DNA of 6,303 nt from Nitrospirota bacterium. GTDB taxonomy: Bacteria > Nitrospirota > Nitrospiria > Nitrospirales > UBA8639. The position numbers were made by a program, and so were the translations under genes. Within the stretch, counting starts at the first letter, position 1. Each line of letters opens with the position of its first letter. The stretch lies in contig CP070628.1 in the NCBI GenBank assembly GCA_020355985.1, positions 893,547 through 899,849 on the forward strand, read 5' to 3'. Shown piece by piece: positions 1-5,963 of this stretch. Below the pieces are notes generated by a model. That model had not been told where the DNA came from and ran no database searches. It was given only the letters and a program-made list of their open reading frames with translations.

Positions 1-1
1 A

Positions 2-154
2 TCGGCCTTTCATACAGTTCAAGTTCTCCAGAAAACCCAAAGCGCCTTCCAATCCAAAGACTTGGTCGGTCTGCGCAAATACCTGGAAGTGGTGTTACAA
101 GAGACAAACGAAACACTTAAGAATACTGAAGCTTCAACCGATAACCCCCTCTAA
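2..154 (+). CDS. 3' end of an unidentified protein (partial, 50 codons)
   Basis: An open frame enters from the left edge (second base of the window) and stops at a TAA at 152-154, so only the C-terminal 50 residues are visible. The other two plus frames look less protein-like. The peptide is polar and probably helical (it includes HTVQVLQKTQSAF and LVGLRKYLEVVLQET), ending in a flexible tail NTEASTDNPL. No domain motif is recognisable and I do not assign a function. A helical C-terminus with a Lys/Glu pattern would fit many small chaperone-like or coiled-coil proteins, but that is only a shape argument. No clear hairpin-plus-T-run terminator follows, so the transcript might continue into the leader of the HD-GYP gene 381 bases downstream. 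Confidence 0.55.
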   Translation, partial: SAFHTVQVLQKTQSAFQSKDLVGLRKYLEVVLQETNETLKNTEASTDNPL

Positions 155-535
155 GAAACCCCTTTAACGAATAGAAGTCAGTCATACAAATAGTCTCCGG
201 TGACTCCGTATTACAACGAGTTTTCTATTCCTTTTCCTCCCCAACCAGTCTGTCCCATTCACAAGAGCCATAAGTCGAGGCTCGCAATCATCATTCAGTG
301 TCGTTTGCTCTCAAGGCCAAAAAACAGGGAACCTTCTGGGGGGTAACATCGGCTACCTTTCCCCCTAGGCAAAACTAGGGACCCCATTCCCCTCTTACTA
401 AGAGGATTTAAGTTCTTTTCTCTTAATTTTCAAGTGTTTGTTTCCGAAAATATCGAGAGAGGTCTATTCAATATGACACGTTTAATTACATTCGATCCCT
501 ATTAGTGCCTATTTTTTATGGTCTGACGAATCTCT
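155..535 (+). other. Long intergenic region / 5' leader of the HD-GYP gene
   Basis: This stretch of about 380 bases holds no credible gene on either strand. Its left half (155-300) shows only weak short inverted repeats. Its right half has a compact cluster of GC-rich hairpins (336-405, listed separately), then an AT-rich segment (406-535) where the promoter or the 3' part of a leader would lie. I could not pick a convincing -35/-10 pair: possible -10-like TATTCA at 465-470 has no good partner at standard spacing. The HD-GYP start codon at 536 also lacks an obvious Shine-Dalgarno sequence. Confidence 0.6.
336..405 (+). promoter_or_regulatory. Candidate structured RNA leader with competing hairpins
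   Basis: Seen directly: stem A pairs CTGGGGGG (336-343) with CCCCCTAG (361-368), 8 pairs with one G-U. Stem B is a perfect 6-pair hairpin, CCCTAG (363-368), loop GCAAAA, CTAGGG (375-380). Stem D pairs GGGGT (340-344) with ACCCC (381-385) and would stack directly on stem B. Stems A and B share 363-368, and A and D share 340-343, so A excludes both. Stem C is a perfect hairpin CCTCTT (391-396), loop ACT, AAGAGG (400-405). Mutually exclusive stems ahead of a signalling gene resemble an attenuator or riboswitch, but no known class could be assigned. The only T-rich sequence after stem C is ATTTAAGTTCTTTTCTCTT, not a clean T-run. Confidence 0.4.
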
Positions 536-1885
536 ATGGCATTTGTTCCATTAGAACCCTGTGCACTTCGGCTTGGATTATTTATTAAGATTGAAGGATC
601 CTGGTTCAGCCACCCCTTTCCAACGAACTCCTTTAAGGTGAATGCTGCAAAGGATCTTGAAACCCTGAGAGGTCTCAAGGCAGTCAAACTGTTCGTTGAT
701 ATCGAACGATCCGATCCTGAATCTCCCACCACCCCCGACCTCTCCGAATCACCCCTTCAAGACCAAGTTGGCAATAGCGTTGTCGAGGAACCCGTTGCCC
801 AAGATAATGCCGGCTCCTCCATACCTTGGGAGGTTGAGGAGTCGGTGGAAGACTCTATGCAACGGAAAATCGCCCAGCATGAAGCTTTTCAAGATTATCA
901 ATCACACCTTCAACAGGTTGAGAATCAATTACAAGAAGTTCTGCAGGAATCCAAACAGTCGGTTCAGGACGTGGTGGCCGGTCGCCTCCGCGGGTTTCGC
1001 ACGGCCCAAAAAATCGTGGGCAACCTTCTCGATTTGTTAGACGGATCGGAAAATTCCAGAGCCCTGCTCAATCTGATTGGCACCAATGAAACGAGCGAGG
1101 AGTTTTTTCTGCATGCCACCAACGTCTGCTCCTTATCAATGATGATAGGCCTTGACCTTGGTCTTAGTCGCGAGGAAAACGAAAAGCTGGCATTAGGGGC
1201 GTTTTTTCATGATGTAGGCGAGCTCAAATACCCTGCGGAAACACTGCTGCGGAAAGGGGCCATGGGACAGGGTGAATTGAAATCGTTTCTACGAACCCAT
1301 CCGCAATATGGCGTGGAAATGATGGAGAAAATCCCTAATTTCCCCTATGAAGCCATCGACGTCATTCATCAACATCACGAACGCTTGAACGGATCAGGGC
1401 AGCCTTCAGGGAAAAAAGACGCTCAAATTAGTACGTTCGCAAAAATTGCCATGGTTGTGGATTTATATGATGAACTTTGCCACCACCCAGACCCCGCACA
1501 ATCATTAACCCCTTCCGAAGCACTCTCATATTTGTATGTGAAATGTCGAAAGACTCTCTGGCAGGATGCCATTGTCTCTTTGGTCAAACAATTAGGCGTC
1601 TATCCACCGGGTTCGTTGGTTAAGTTAAGCAATCAAAAGACCGGACTTGTGACCAGCGTTAATGTGGGAAATCGGCTCCGGCCAATTATCCTGGTTCATG
1701 ATCAACACGCCTCCACAGAAGAGCCAATGGTCTTAAACCTGGCAGAGGAAGACGATTCGTTAAGGATTGTGGAGGCTATTCGGCCAGGAGACCTTACCCC
1801 ACAAATCCGAGAATGCCTAAATCCCAGACGTATAATCAGCTATTTCCCATCCAGCACACCCGTGGAAACGTACGCCCCACAATAA
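536..1885 (+). CDS. DUF3391 + HD-GYP domain protein, probable cyclic-di-GMP phosphodiesterase
   Basis: The 449-residue protein has three parts. Residues 1-56 match the DUF3391 domain that often precedes HD-GYP: a start like VPLEPCALRLGLFIKIEGSW and a closing KAVKLFVDI strand. Residues 57-107 are an acidic, Pro/Ser-rich, probably disordered linker; 108-170 are helical. Residues about 180-350 are the HD-GYP domain, a family that hydrolyses cyclic-di-GMP in the cytoplasm. Expected metal ligands are present: H193, H225-D226 (HDVGE), H255, H280-H281 (HHER) and D309 (VVDLYDE). The name-giving GYP tripeptide is GQP (288-290), HHERxDGSG has Asn for Asp (285), and HDIGK reads HDVGE. Intact ligands suggest catalysis is possible, but the altered GYP loop may change activity or partner binding. 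The C-terminal tail (about 351-449, with GVYPPGSLVKL) is typical of DUF3391-type members. The ATG at 536 is chosen because DUF3391 begins immediately after it; no Shine-Dalgarno is visible. No membrane segment or signal peptide is seen. Confidence 0.9.
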   Translation: MAFVPLEPCALRLGLFIKIEGSWFSHPFPTNSFKVNAAKDLETLRGLKAVKLFVDIERSDPESPTTPDLSESPLQDQVGNSVVEEPVAQDNAGSSIPWEVEESVEDSMQRKIAQHEAFQDYQSHLQQVENQLQEVLQESKQSVQDVVAGRLRGFRTAQKIVGNLLDLLDGSENSRALLNLIGTNETSEEFFLHATNVCSLSMMIGLDLGLSREENEKLALGAFFHDVGELKYPAETLLRKGAMGQGELKSFLRTHPQYGVEMMEKIPNFPYEAIDVIHQHHERLNGSGQPSGKKDAQISTFAKIAMVVDLYDELCHHPDPAQSLTPSEALSYLYVKCRKTLWQDAIVSLVKQLGVYPPGSLVKLSNQKTGLVTSVNVGNRLRPIILVHDQHASTEEPMVLNLAEEDDSLRIVEAIRPGDLTPQIRECLNPRRIISYFPSSTPVETYAPQ

Positions 1886-1903
1886 CGAGAAAACATTAAA
1901 AGG

Positions 1904-1942
1904 GAAAAGTAAGGCAAAAACATGTTTTTACTTCCATTTTCT
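1904..1942. terminator. AT-rich inverted repeat between convergent genes, possible bidirectional terminator
   Basis: Between the stop codons of the HD-GYP gene (1885) and the convergent minus-strand gene (1995) lies a perfect 14-base palindrome, AAAAACATGTTTTT, at 1916-1929. It is flanked by AAGT and ACTT that could extend the stem across a small bulge. A-tracts on one side and T-tracts on the other would give U-rich RNA from either strand. The stem is AT-rich and the loop tight, so termination strength is uncertain. Confidence 0.4.
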
Positions 1943-1994
1943 CTACTCCTCACTTTTTTCTTCTCACGTTTCATGTTTTCCTTCCCACTCCTTC

Positions 1995-2378
1995 CTATTC
2001 ACTTTTTCCATTCCGCTGCTTCCTTAGCCCCAAGAACCCTCGAATTCGCATGAACCAGGAGACTGGCTGTACATCTGGAAATCCAAGATCCGGATACTCC
2101 ACCCACAGTTCCTGATTGCCTAAATACTGTTGGCCTTGGAAAATTCGTTGAGTGCGCAATTGGGAATAGCCACGCTCTTGTAACACATGAATGAGGCGCT
2201 GCAAGGCCTTTTCTTCCGTGTCTTCAGACTCAACCTCAATCTGCAAGGCTTCATAACGCAGACGCACCTGATAAGCTGCTCCCTGGGCGATCACCTGTGC
2301 TTGGCGATTGAAACCCCGCTCACGATCATCAAGGCCGGCAATGTGATACACGTTGGTCATTAATGATGGTGAATTCAT
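1995..2378 (-). CDS. Hypothetical protein, 127 residues
   Basis: The frame is open from a TTG at 2399 to the TAG at 1995-1997. I choose the ATG at 2376-2378 because GGAG lies 4 bases upstream (2383-2386 on the plus strand), while the TTG at 2399 and the next in-frame ATG (2358-2360) have no such site. From this start the protein is 127 residues, soluble, with no signal peptide or membrane segment. After a short N-terminus the middle part (about residues 35-105) has alternating strand and helix character: AYQVRLRYEALQIEVESEDTE, a helix EEKALQRLIHVLQERG, then strands TQRIFQGQQYLGNQELWVEY. This looks like a small alpha/beta fold; the tail (FMRIRGFLGLRKQRNGKSE) is basic. I do not recognise the family. 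It converges on the HD-GYP gene and diverges from nhaB, so it is probably its own transcription unit. Its protein-like composition and usable ribosome site favour a real gene. Confidence 0.65.
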   Translation of the reverse strand: MNSPSLMTNVYHIAGLDDRERGFNRQAQVIAQGAAYQVRLRYEALQIEVESEDTEEKALQRLIHVLQERGYSQLRTQRIFQGQQYLGNQELWVEYPDLGFPDVQPVSWFMRIRGFLGLRKQRNGKSE

Positions 2379-2430
2379 TGTGCTCCAAATTGTTCGCAAA
2401 ATGTTTCTTGCTTTTTCACCTTTTTATGCT

Positions 2431-2459
2431 TTCATTTAAAGAGAACAGCTTCTTATAAT
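2431..2459 (+). promoter_or_regulatory. Predicted sigma-70-type promoter for nhaB
   Basis: A perfect -10 box TATAAT sits at 2454-2459, with a weak -35 candidate TTCATT at 2431-2436 and a 17-base spacer. Transcription would start near 2466 and leave a leader of about 120 bases before the nhaB ATG. The consensus -10 and standard spacing are direct observations; the -35 matches only about half of TTGACA. Confidence 0.5.
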
Positions 2460-2465
2460 ACCCAC

Positions 2466-2495
2466 GCATCGACACAAGACCATGCATTCGATGCA
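2466..2495 (+). promoter_or_regulatory. Inverted repeat at the start of the nhaB leader
   Basis: GCATCGA (2466-2472) is an exact inverted repeat of TCGATGC (2488-2494), with a 15-base loop. An alternative hairpin, TGCAT-TCG-ATGCA (2483-2495), uses the same right-hand bases, so only one can form at a time. The first arm begins at the predicted transcription start. It could be an operator for a regulator or a 5' RNA stem; which one cannot be told from sequence. Confidence 0.35.
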
Positions 2496-2586
2496 CCATG
2501 TTCCATTTTCTAGACGTATCCTGCACAAGATTTCATCAACTGATTGACGATTAGCACCCGTCTTTACGGAAAGGGCTGACACACAT

Positions 2587-4176
2587 ATGAGTCGAAGTAT
2601 TCCTCAAGAATTAGCTCGGAATTTTCTCAATCACACACCCACTTGGTACAAACTCACCATATTGGGCTTTCTGCTTCTTAATCCGATATTGATCTTAACA
2701 GTTGGTCCCTTTGTGACCGGGTGGGTGCTGATATTGGAATTCATTTTTACACTAGCAATGGCCTTGAAAAGTTACCCACTTCAACCGGGTGGCCTGTTAG
2801 CCATGGAAGCCGTTTTGCTTGGCATGACGACACCCGCCATGGTCTACCATGAAACCGTGAATAACTTCCAGGTCATTTTGCTCCTGATGTTCATGGTAGC
2901 CGGCATCTATTTCATGAAAGATCTCTTGCTATTTTTATTTACAAAAATTCTATTGGGTGTCCGATCGAAACACTGGCTGGCCCTCCTTTTTTCAATAATG
3001 GGAGCTTTTCTTTCGGCCTTTTTGGATGCCCTCACCGTCACCGCCGTTATCATTGCCGTAGCCACGGGCTTCTATAACATTTATCACCGTGTCGCGTCTG
3101 GAAAATCCTATCATGCTTCGCATGACCATACGAGCGACCAAGAAGTCCACGAAATGAATCGTGAAAACCTGGAAAATTTTCGAGGATTCTTGCGTAACCT
3201 CATGATGCATGGCGCCGTGGGAACGGCCTTAGGTGGCGTCTGTACTTTGGTGGGCGAACCCCAAAATCTTCTCATCGCAGATAGAGCCGGATGGGAGTTC
3301 ATGGAATTCGTTTTTCGAATGGCGCCAATCACGCTGCCGGTTTTTGCGATGGGCTTGGCTACATGTCTGATCGTCGAAAGGATGCGGTGGTTCGACTATG
3401 GATTTCAACTGCCAGACCCCGTGCGTGATATTTTACTGGCCTATGAAACCGAACAACAACAACGCCGTGATAATCATGATAAGGCGAAACTTATTGTTCA
3501 GGCTGTAGCAGGCATCTGGCTCATCATTGCCCTAGCCTTTCACCTGGCGGAAGTCGGCATTATTGGCTTAACCGTCATCGTTTTCATCACGGCGCTAAAC
3601 GGAATTATTGAAGAACACCAAATTGGTGAGGCATTTAAGGAAGCGTTACCATTCACCGCACTCCTGGTCGTCTTTTTTGCCATTGTGGCCATGATTCAAG
3701 AGCAAAATTTGTTTTCCAGGATTATCGGCTATGGCTTGAGTTTGGATGGCACCCATCAAATCGGTATGTTTTATTTGGCTAATGGCATCTTGTCATCCAT
3801 TAGCGACAATGTCTTCGTGGCAACCGTCTATATCAACGAGGTATTTCGGGCACTTCAGGCGGGAACCATCACCCGTGATCAATTTGATCTCCTGGCTGTC
3901 GCCATCAACACAGGCACCAATATTCCGAGTGTGGCCACGCCCAATGGTCAGGCCGCATTTTTGTTTTTGCTGACCTCTTCACTGGCCCCCATCATCCGCC
4001 TGTCGTATGGGCGCATGGTATGGATGGCTCTGCCCTATACCATTTCGATGACCTTGGTAGGCTTACTGGCTGCCTATGTGATCCTAGAACCGACAACCAG
4101 TGTCCTCTATGACATCAATCTGATTCACCATAATCCCATACCGGTTAGTGAAATCGGCGGGTCCACCCATCATTGA
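2587..4176 (+). CDS. nhaB: Na+/H+ antiporter NhaB
   Basis: NhaB is an inner-membrane antiporter that expels sodium in exchange for protons, supporting sodium and pH homeostasis. The 529-residue product follows the recalled E. coli NhaB sequence (513 residues) almost end to end. Shared blocks include TWYK near 19-22, [11 protein letters not shown] (51-61), [14 protein letters not shown] (98-111), [12 protein letters not shown] (140-151), [18 protein letters not shown] (200-217), VGEPQNL (222-228), [16 protein letters not shown] (403-418) and [20 protein letters not shown] (441-460). D147 corresponds to an aspartate reported as important in Vibrio NhaB (from memory). About a dozen hydrophobic segments fit the family. 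The ATG at 2587 gives an N-terminus colinear with E. coli; the nearest purine-rich site (GGAAAGGG) is rather far upstream. Odd points: a His-rich loop at 166-189 and a polar C-terminal extension ending in HH. The promoter and inverted repeat upstream suggest its own regulated unit. The family is best known from Gammaproteobacteria, so transfer is possible if the host is indeed Nitrospirota. Confidence 0.97.
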   Translation: MSRSIPQELARNFLNHTPTWYKLTILGFLLLNPILILTVGPFVTGWVLILEFIFTLAMALKSYPLQPGGLLAMEAVLLGMTTPAMVYHETVNNFQVILLLMFMVAGIYFMKDLLLFLFTKILLGVRSKHWLALLFSIMGAFLSAFLDALTVTAVIIAVATGFYNIYHRVASGKSYHASHDHTSDQEVHEMNRENLENFRGFLRNLMMHGAVGTALGGVCTLVGEPQNLLIADRAGWEFMEFVFRMAPITLPVFAMGLATCLIVERMRWFDYGFQLPDPVRDILLAYETEQQQRRDNHDKAKLIVQAVAGIWLIIALAFHLAEVGIIGLTVIVFITALNGIIEEHQIGEAFKEALPFTALLVVFFAIVAMIQEQNLFSRIIGYGLSLDGTHQIGMFYLANGILSSISDNVFVATVYINEVFRALQAGTITRDQFDLLAVAINTGTNIPSVATPNGQAAFLFLLTSSLAPIIRLSYGRMVWMALPYTISMTLVGLLAAYVILEPTTSVLYDINLIHHNPIPVSEIGGSTHH

Positions 4177-4214
4177 GATGTGCCTGAGATGTCTGGAAAA
4201 GAAGTCGGTGGGAA

Positions 4215-4240
4215 ATCCTCACCCTCTACTGGGTGAGGGT
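4215..4240. terminator. Strong hairpin between convergent nhaB and the OmpA-like gene
   Basis: CCTCACCC (4217-4224), a six-base loop TCTACT, and GGGTGAGG (4231-4238) form a perfect 8-pair stem, extendable to 10 pairs with one wobble (4215-4240). It lies 38 bases after the nhaB stop and covers the last codons of the minus-strand lipoprotein gene, whose TAG stop (4226-4228) sits in the loop. Neither side has a proper T-run, so it may block RNA decay or collide convergent transcripts rather than act as a standard intrinsic terminator. Confidence 0.55.
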
Positions 4241-5392
4241 CGCAACTGTATTGTTGTTCTGTAGGATGCGTTCAGGGTAGAGCACAATTTCTACACGACG
4301 ATTTTGAGCTTGGCCCTCTTCCGTATCATTTGGTACTGCAGGTCGTGTGTCCGCATATCCCGTTGCCGAGAAATCCTGGGGATTCATTCCCGTTTGTTCA
4401 ATCAAAAACCGGAGTACGGTGGTCGCTCGAGCCGTTGATAATTCCCAATTCGTGGGATACTGCTGTTGTAACCGGCCATAAATTGGATTGTTATCCGTGT
4501 GACCTTCGACTTGAATATTTTTATTAGGCAAAGTGGCCAACACTTCGCCGACCTGCTTCATGATATCTAGTCCTAAAGGCGTGAGTTGTGCCTTCCCAGA
4601 CTCAAACAACAGTTGACCGAGCATCGTTAAAACCAATCGATCTTGGTGCTGAGTAACCACTAAGCTCTTCCCGAATTTCTCTTCAAGTGCTTTGGTAATT
4701 CGATCAATTTCTCTGCCAACTGTCTGCACTTCACGCCTCACCTTGGCAAGCTTGTCCTCTTGCGCTTCACGAGCTGCACGCACTTGTTCGAGTTCTTTTT
4801 TGAGCCGCTCCACATGTCGAAGACGCGCTTCCAACTGTTGGAGTTCTTCTTCTAATTGACCGTTTTGTGCTCGCAATTGGGAAAAATCATCCATCTGAGA
4901 CGCGAGTGTTGAACGGACGTTCCGGAAGGCTTGCGCTAAATCATCAAAATCCACCCCATCATCGTTTATACCCAAAGAAAAATTAGCCCGTTTGGCTTCC
5001 GGCAAACTTCCCAGACCGGCCACTTGAGAATATAAAGCTTGCAATTCCTTCTTTAAAGCTTCCAAATTTTTCTCTTTGATTTGTTCTTGAACTTCGATAA
5101 CAGCTTCCAGGTCTTTGTTGTCTTCTTGGAGTTGAGCCACGGTTGTATCTTTCACGCTCAAGGCTTCCTCAAATGCCTGTTTTTCTTTTTGAAGTTGAGC
5201 CACGGTTGTATCTTTCGCGCTCAAGGCTTCCTCAAATGCCTGTTTTTCTTTTTGGAGTTGTGAGATTTCTTCCGAAGAACCTTGGCTCGTCCTCTTCAAT
5301 TCTTCAATGGCCCGTTCATGTGCCTGTTGACTGACACATCCAAGAAACATCGTACAGATGAGCATGACAAACAAAATTTTTACAATATACAT
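4226..5392 (-). CDS. OmpA/MotB-type lipoprotein with long coiled coil
   Basis: The 388-residue product starts with a lipoprotein signal peptide: MYIVK, a hydrophobic stretch to about 18, and lipobox FLGC with lipidated Cys19. Position +2 is Val, which does not signal inner-membrane retention, so an outer-membrane anchor is likely. Residues about 25-120 and 165-240 are heptad-like coiled coil, including a nearly exact 21-residue duplication (46-87). Residues about 250-375 are an OmpA C-terminal peptidoglycan-binding domain: LLFESGKAQLTPLG, EGHTDNNPI (D300), WELSTARATTV (R322) and NRRVEIVLYP. D300 and R322 are the diaminopimelate-binding pair of this family. NWELSTARA and VPNDTEEGQAQNRRVEI are closer to MotB than to OmpA, but no transmembrane stator helix is present. 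The likely role is tethering the outer membrane to the cell wall across the periplasm. The start is supported by AGGGG 7 bases before the ATG, plus an AGGAG further upstream. The gene stands alone on its strand, 571 bases from nuoM. Confidence 0.92.
   Translation of the reverse strand: MYIVKILFVMLICTMFLGCVSQQAHERAIEELKRTSQGSSEEISQLQKEKQAFEEALSAKDTTVAQLQKEKQAFEEALSVKDTTVAQLQEDNKDLEAVIEVQEQIKEKNLEALKKELQALYSQVAGLGSLPEAKRANFSLGINDDGVDFDDLAQAFRNVRSTLASQMDDFSQLRAQNGQLEEELQQLEARLRHVERLKKELEQVRAAREAQEDKLAKVRREVQTVGREIDRITKALEEKFGKSLVVTQHQDRLVLTMLGQLLFESGKAQLTPLGLDIMKQVGEVLATLPNKNIQVEGHTDNNPIYGRLQQQYPTNWELSTARATTVLRFLIEQTGMNPQDFSATGYADTRPAVPNDTEEGQAQNRRVEIVLYPERILQNNNTVATLTQ
5127..5260 (-). repeat. 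63-base tandem duplication inside the lipoprotein gene
   Basis: 5127-5189 and 5190-5252 are direct tandem copies differing at only 2 of 63 positions (5129/5192 and 5154/5217), followed by the first few bases of a third copy. The unit is exactly 21 codons, so the frame is kept and the coiled coil gains three heptads. Encoded units read like LQKEKQAFEEALSxKDTTVAQ. Confidence 0.9.
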
Positions 5393-5399
5393 ATGCTTA

Positions 5400-5410
5400 C
5401 CCCTTCTCCT
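5400..5410 (-). promoter_or_regulatory. Ribosome binding site of the lipoprotein gene
   Basis: On the minus strand AGGAGAAGGGG ends 7 bases before the ATG. The AGGGG core (5400-5404) is well placed; AGGAG (5406-5410) is slightly far. This fixes the start codon at 5392. Confidence 0.65.
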
Positions 5411-5443
5411 GATCTCGCAACACCCTCCTAACCCCGGAAAGCT

Positions 5444-5458
5444 GAAAATCTGATTTTC
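5444..5458. promoter_or_regulatory. Perfect short inverted repeat upstream of the lipoprotein gene, possible operator
   Basis: GAAAATC-T-GATTTTC is an exact 7-base inverted repeat around one central base, 52 bases upstream of the lipoprotein ATG. A single-base centre cannot form an RNA loop easily, so a dimeric DNA-binding protein site is the more natural reading. No matching regulator is known, and no confident -35/-10 pair was found nearby. Confidence 0.3.
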
Positions 5459-5660
5459 CTCCTCACTCGGAAGTCGGGGCGGCAGGTTTTATTTCTTACC
5501 TGACTGGTGAACATCCCTACGACTCAAGACATTGCTCTATTCGTTCTTCGTTCAACCCAACCACTCGCTGGAGTGATTGTCATTCCTCTTTCGAAATCTC
5601 AATTAACCACAAATCGAAAAGGCTTGACCCCTGGTTATTTCCCTACCTTCTCGGTTTGTC

Positions 5661-5697
5661 TGGGCTTTTCCTTTAGGTAACAGAGGGGAAAAGCTCG
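5661..5697. repeat. Long imperfect hairpin, 14 pairs with 9-base loop
   Basis: TGGGCTTTTCCTTT (5661-5674) pairs with AGGGGAAAAGCTCG (5684-5697) around the loop AGGTAACAG. Nine pairs are Watson-Crick or better inside an uninterrupted 8-pair core (GCTTTTCC/GGAAAAGC); the rest include G-U wobbles on the plus-strand RNA. No T-run follows on either strand. It could be a 3' structure of the nuoM transcript, part of a small RNA, or a regulatory stem; nothing decides between these. Confidence 0.45.
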
Positions 5698-5963
5698 TAT
5701 TCTCTCTAAACATCACAAATCTTATCCCAAAATGTTTTATCGTCCTCCAAACCTGTTTGAAATTATTCACACCGGGGCCCCTTCCCCCCTACTGAACCAT
5801 CTTTTTTCTCTCGGTTGGAACAAGTAGGAAAAAACTGCCCCATGTCTCTCAGAGACCAAAAGGCTTTCTTACGTTGGTAGAGATGACAAGTGGGAGAGAC
5901 CTCCCGTTAACAGGCCATTGTTAAATCGAGATAGACAGAGGAAAGGACTAAGGACTAGGCAGC

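Larger units (their letters stand above)
5393..5963. other. 571-base gene-free spacer with several inverted repeats
   Basis: No credible coding frame or RNA gene was recognised between the lipoprotein start and the nuoM stop. Apart from items listed separately, it contains CAGGT/ACCTG (5483-5487/5498-5502), CACTC-GCTG-GAGTG (5562-5575), GTCTC-TCA-GAGAC (5844-5856) and GGGAG-AGAC-CTCCC (5892-5905). The last two lie 58-120 bases past the nuoM stop and may form its 3' end, although neither has a T-run. A degraded gene is possible but I saw no recognisable remnant. Confidence 0.55.

Noticed and set aside
320..390. Cyclic-di-GMP-I (GEMM) riboswitch ahead of the HD-GYP gene
   Set aside because: AGGCAAAACTAGGGAC resembles part of the GEMM consensus, but the second conserved block (GACGCAAAGCC) and the usual tetraloop arrangement are absent, so the class was not assigned.
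502..732. Minus-strand frame overlapping the start of the HD-GYP gene
   Set aside because: It overlaps the well-supported DUF3391 coding sequence and has no recognisable motif.
696..1040. Plus-strand frame inside the HD-GYP gene
   Set aside because: Pro/Arg-rich shadow of the real frame without family resemblance.
2379..2399. TTG at 2399 as the start of the hypothetical protein
   Set aside because: The ATG at 2378 has a GGAG just upstream, while the TTG has no ribosome site.
2992..3332. Two minus-strand frames inside nhaB
   Set aside because: Antisense shadows of highly conserved NhaB coding sequence.
2587..4176. NhaD or other ion transporter family as the identity of the antiporter
   Set aside because: Long colinear blocks follow NhaB from the N-terminus to the last helix, which NhaD would not.
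4174..4192. Direct repeat TGAGATGT after the nhaB stop
   Set aside because: Eight bases repeated once at 11-base spacing is easily chance.
5127..5252. CRISPR-like or mobile-element repeat
   Set aside because: The repeat is an in-frame coding duplication without spacers or target-site marks.
5081..5334. Two plus-strand frames with internally repeated peptides
   Set aside because: They are the reverse strand of the tandem duplication in the lipoprotein gene; their repeats are a by-product of it.
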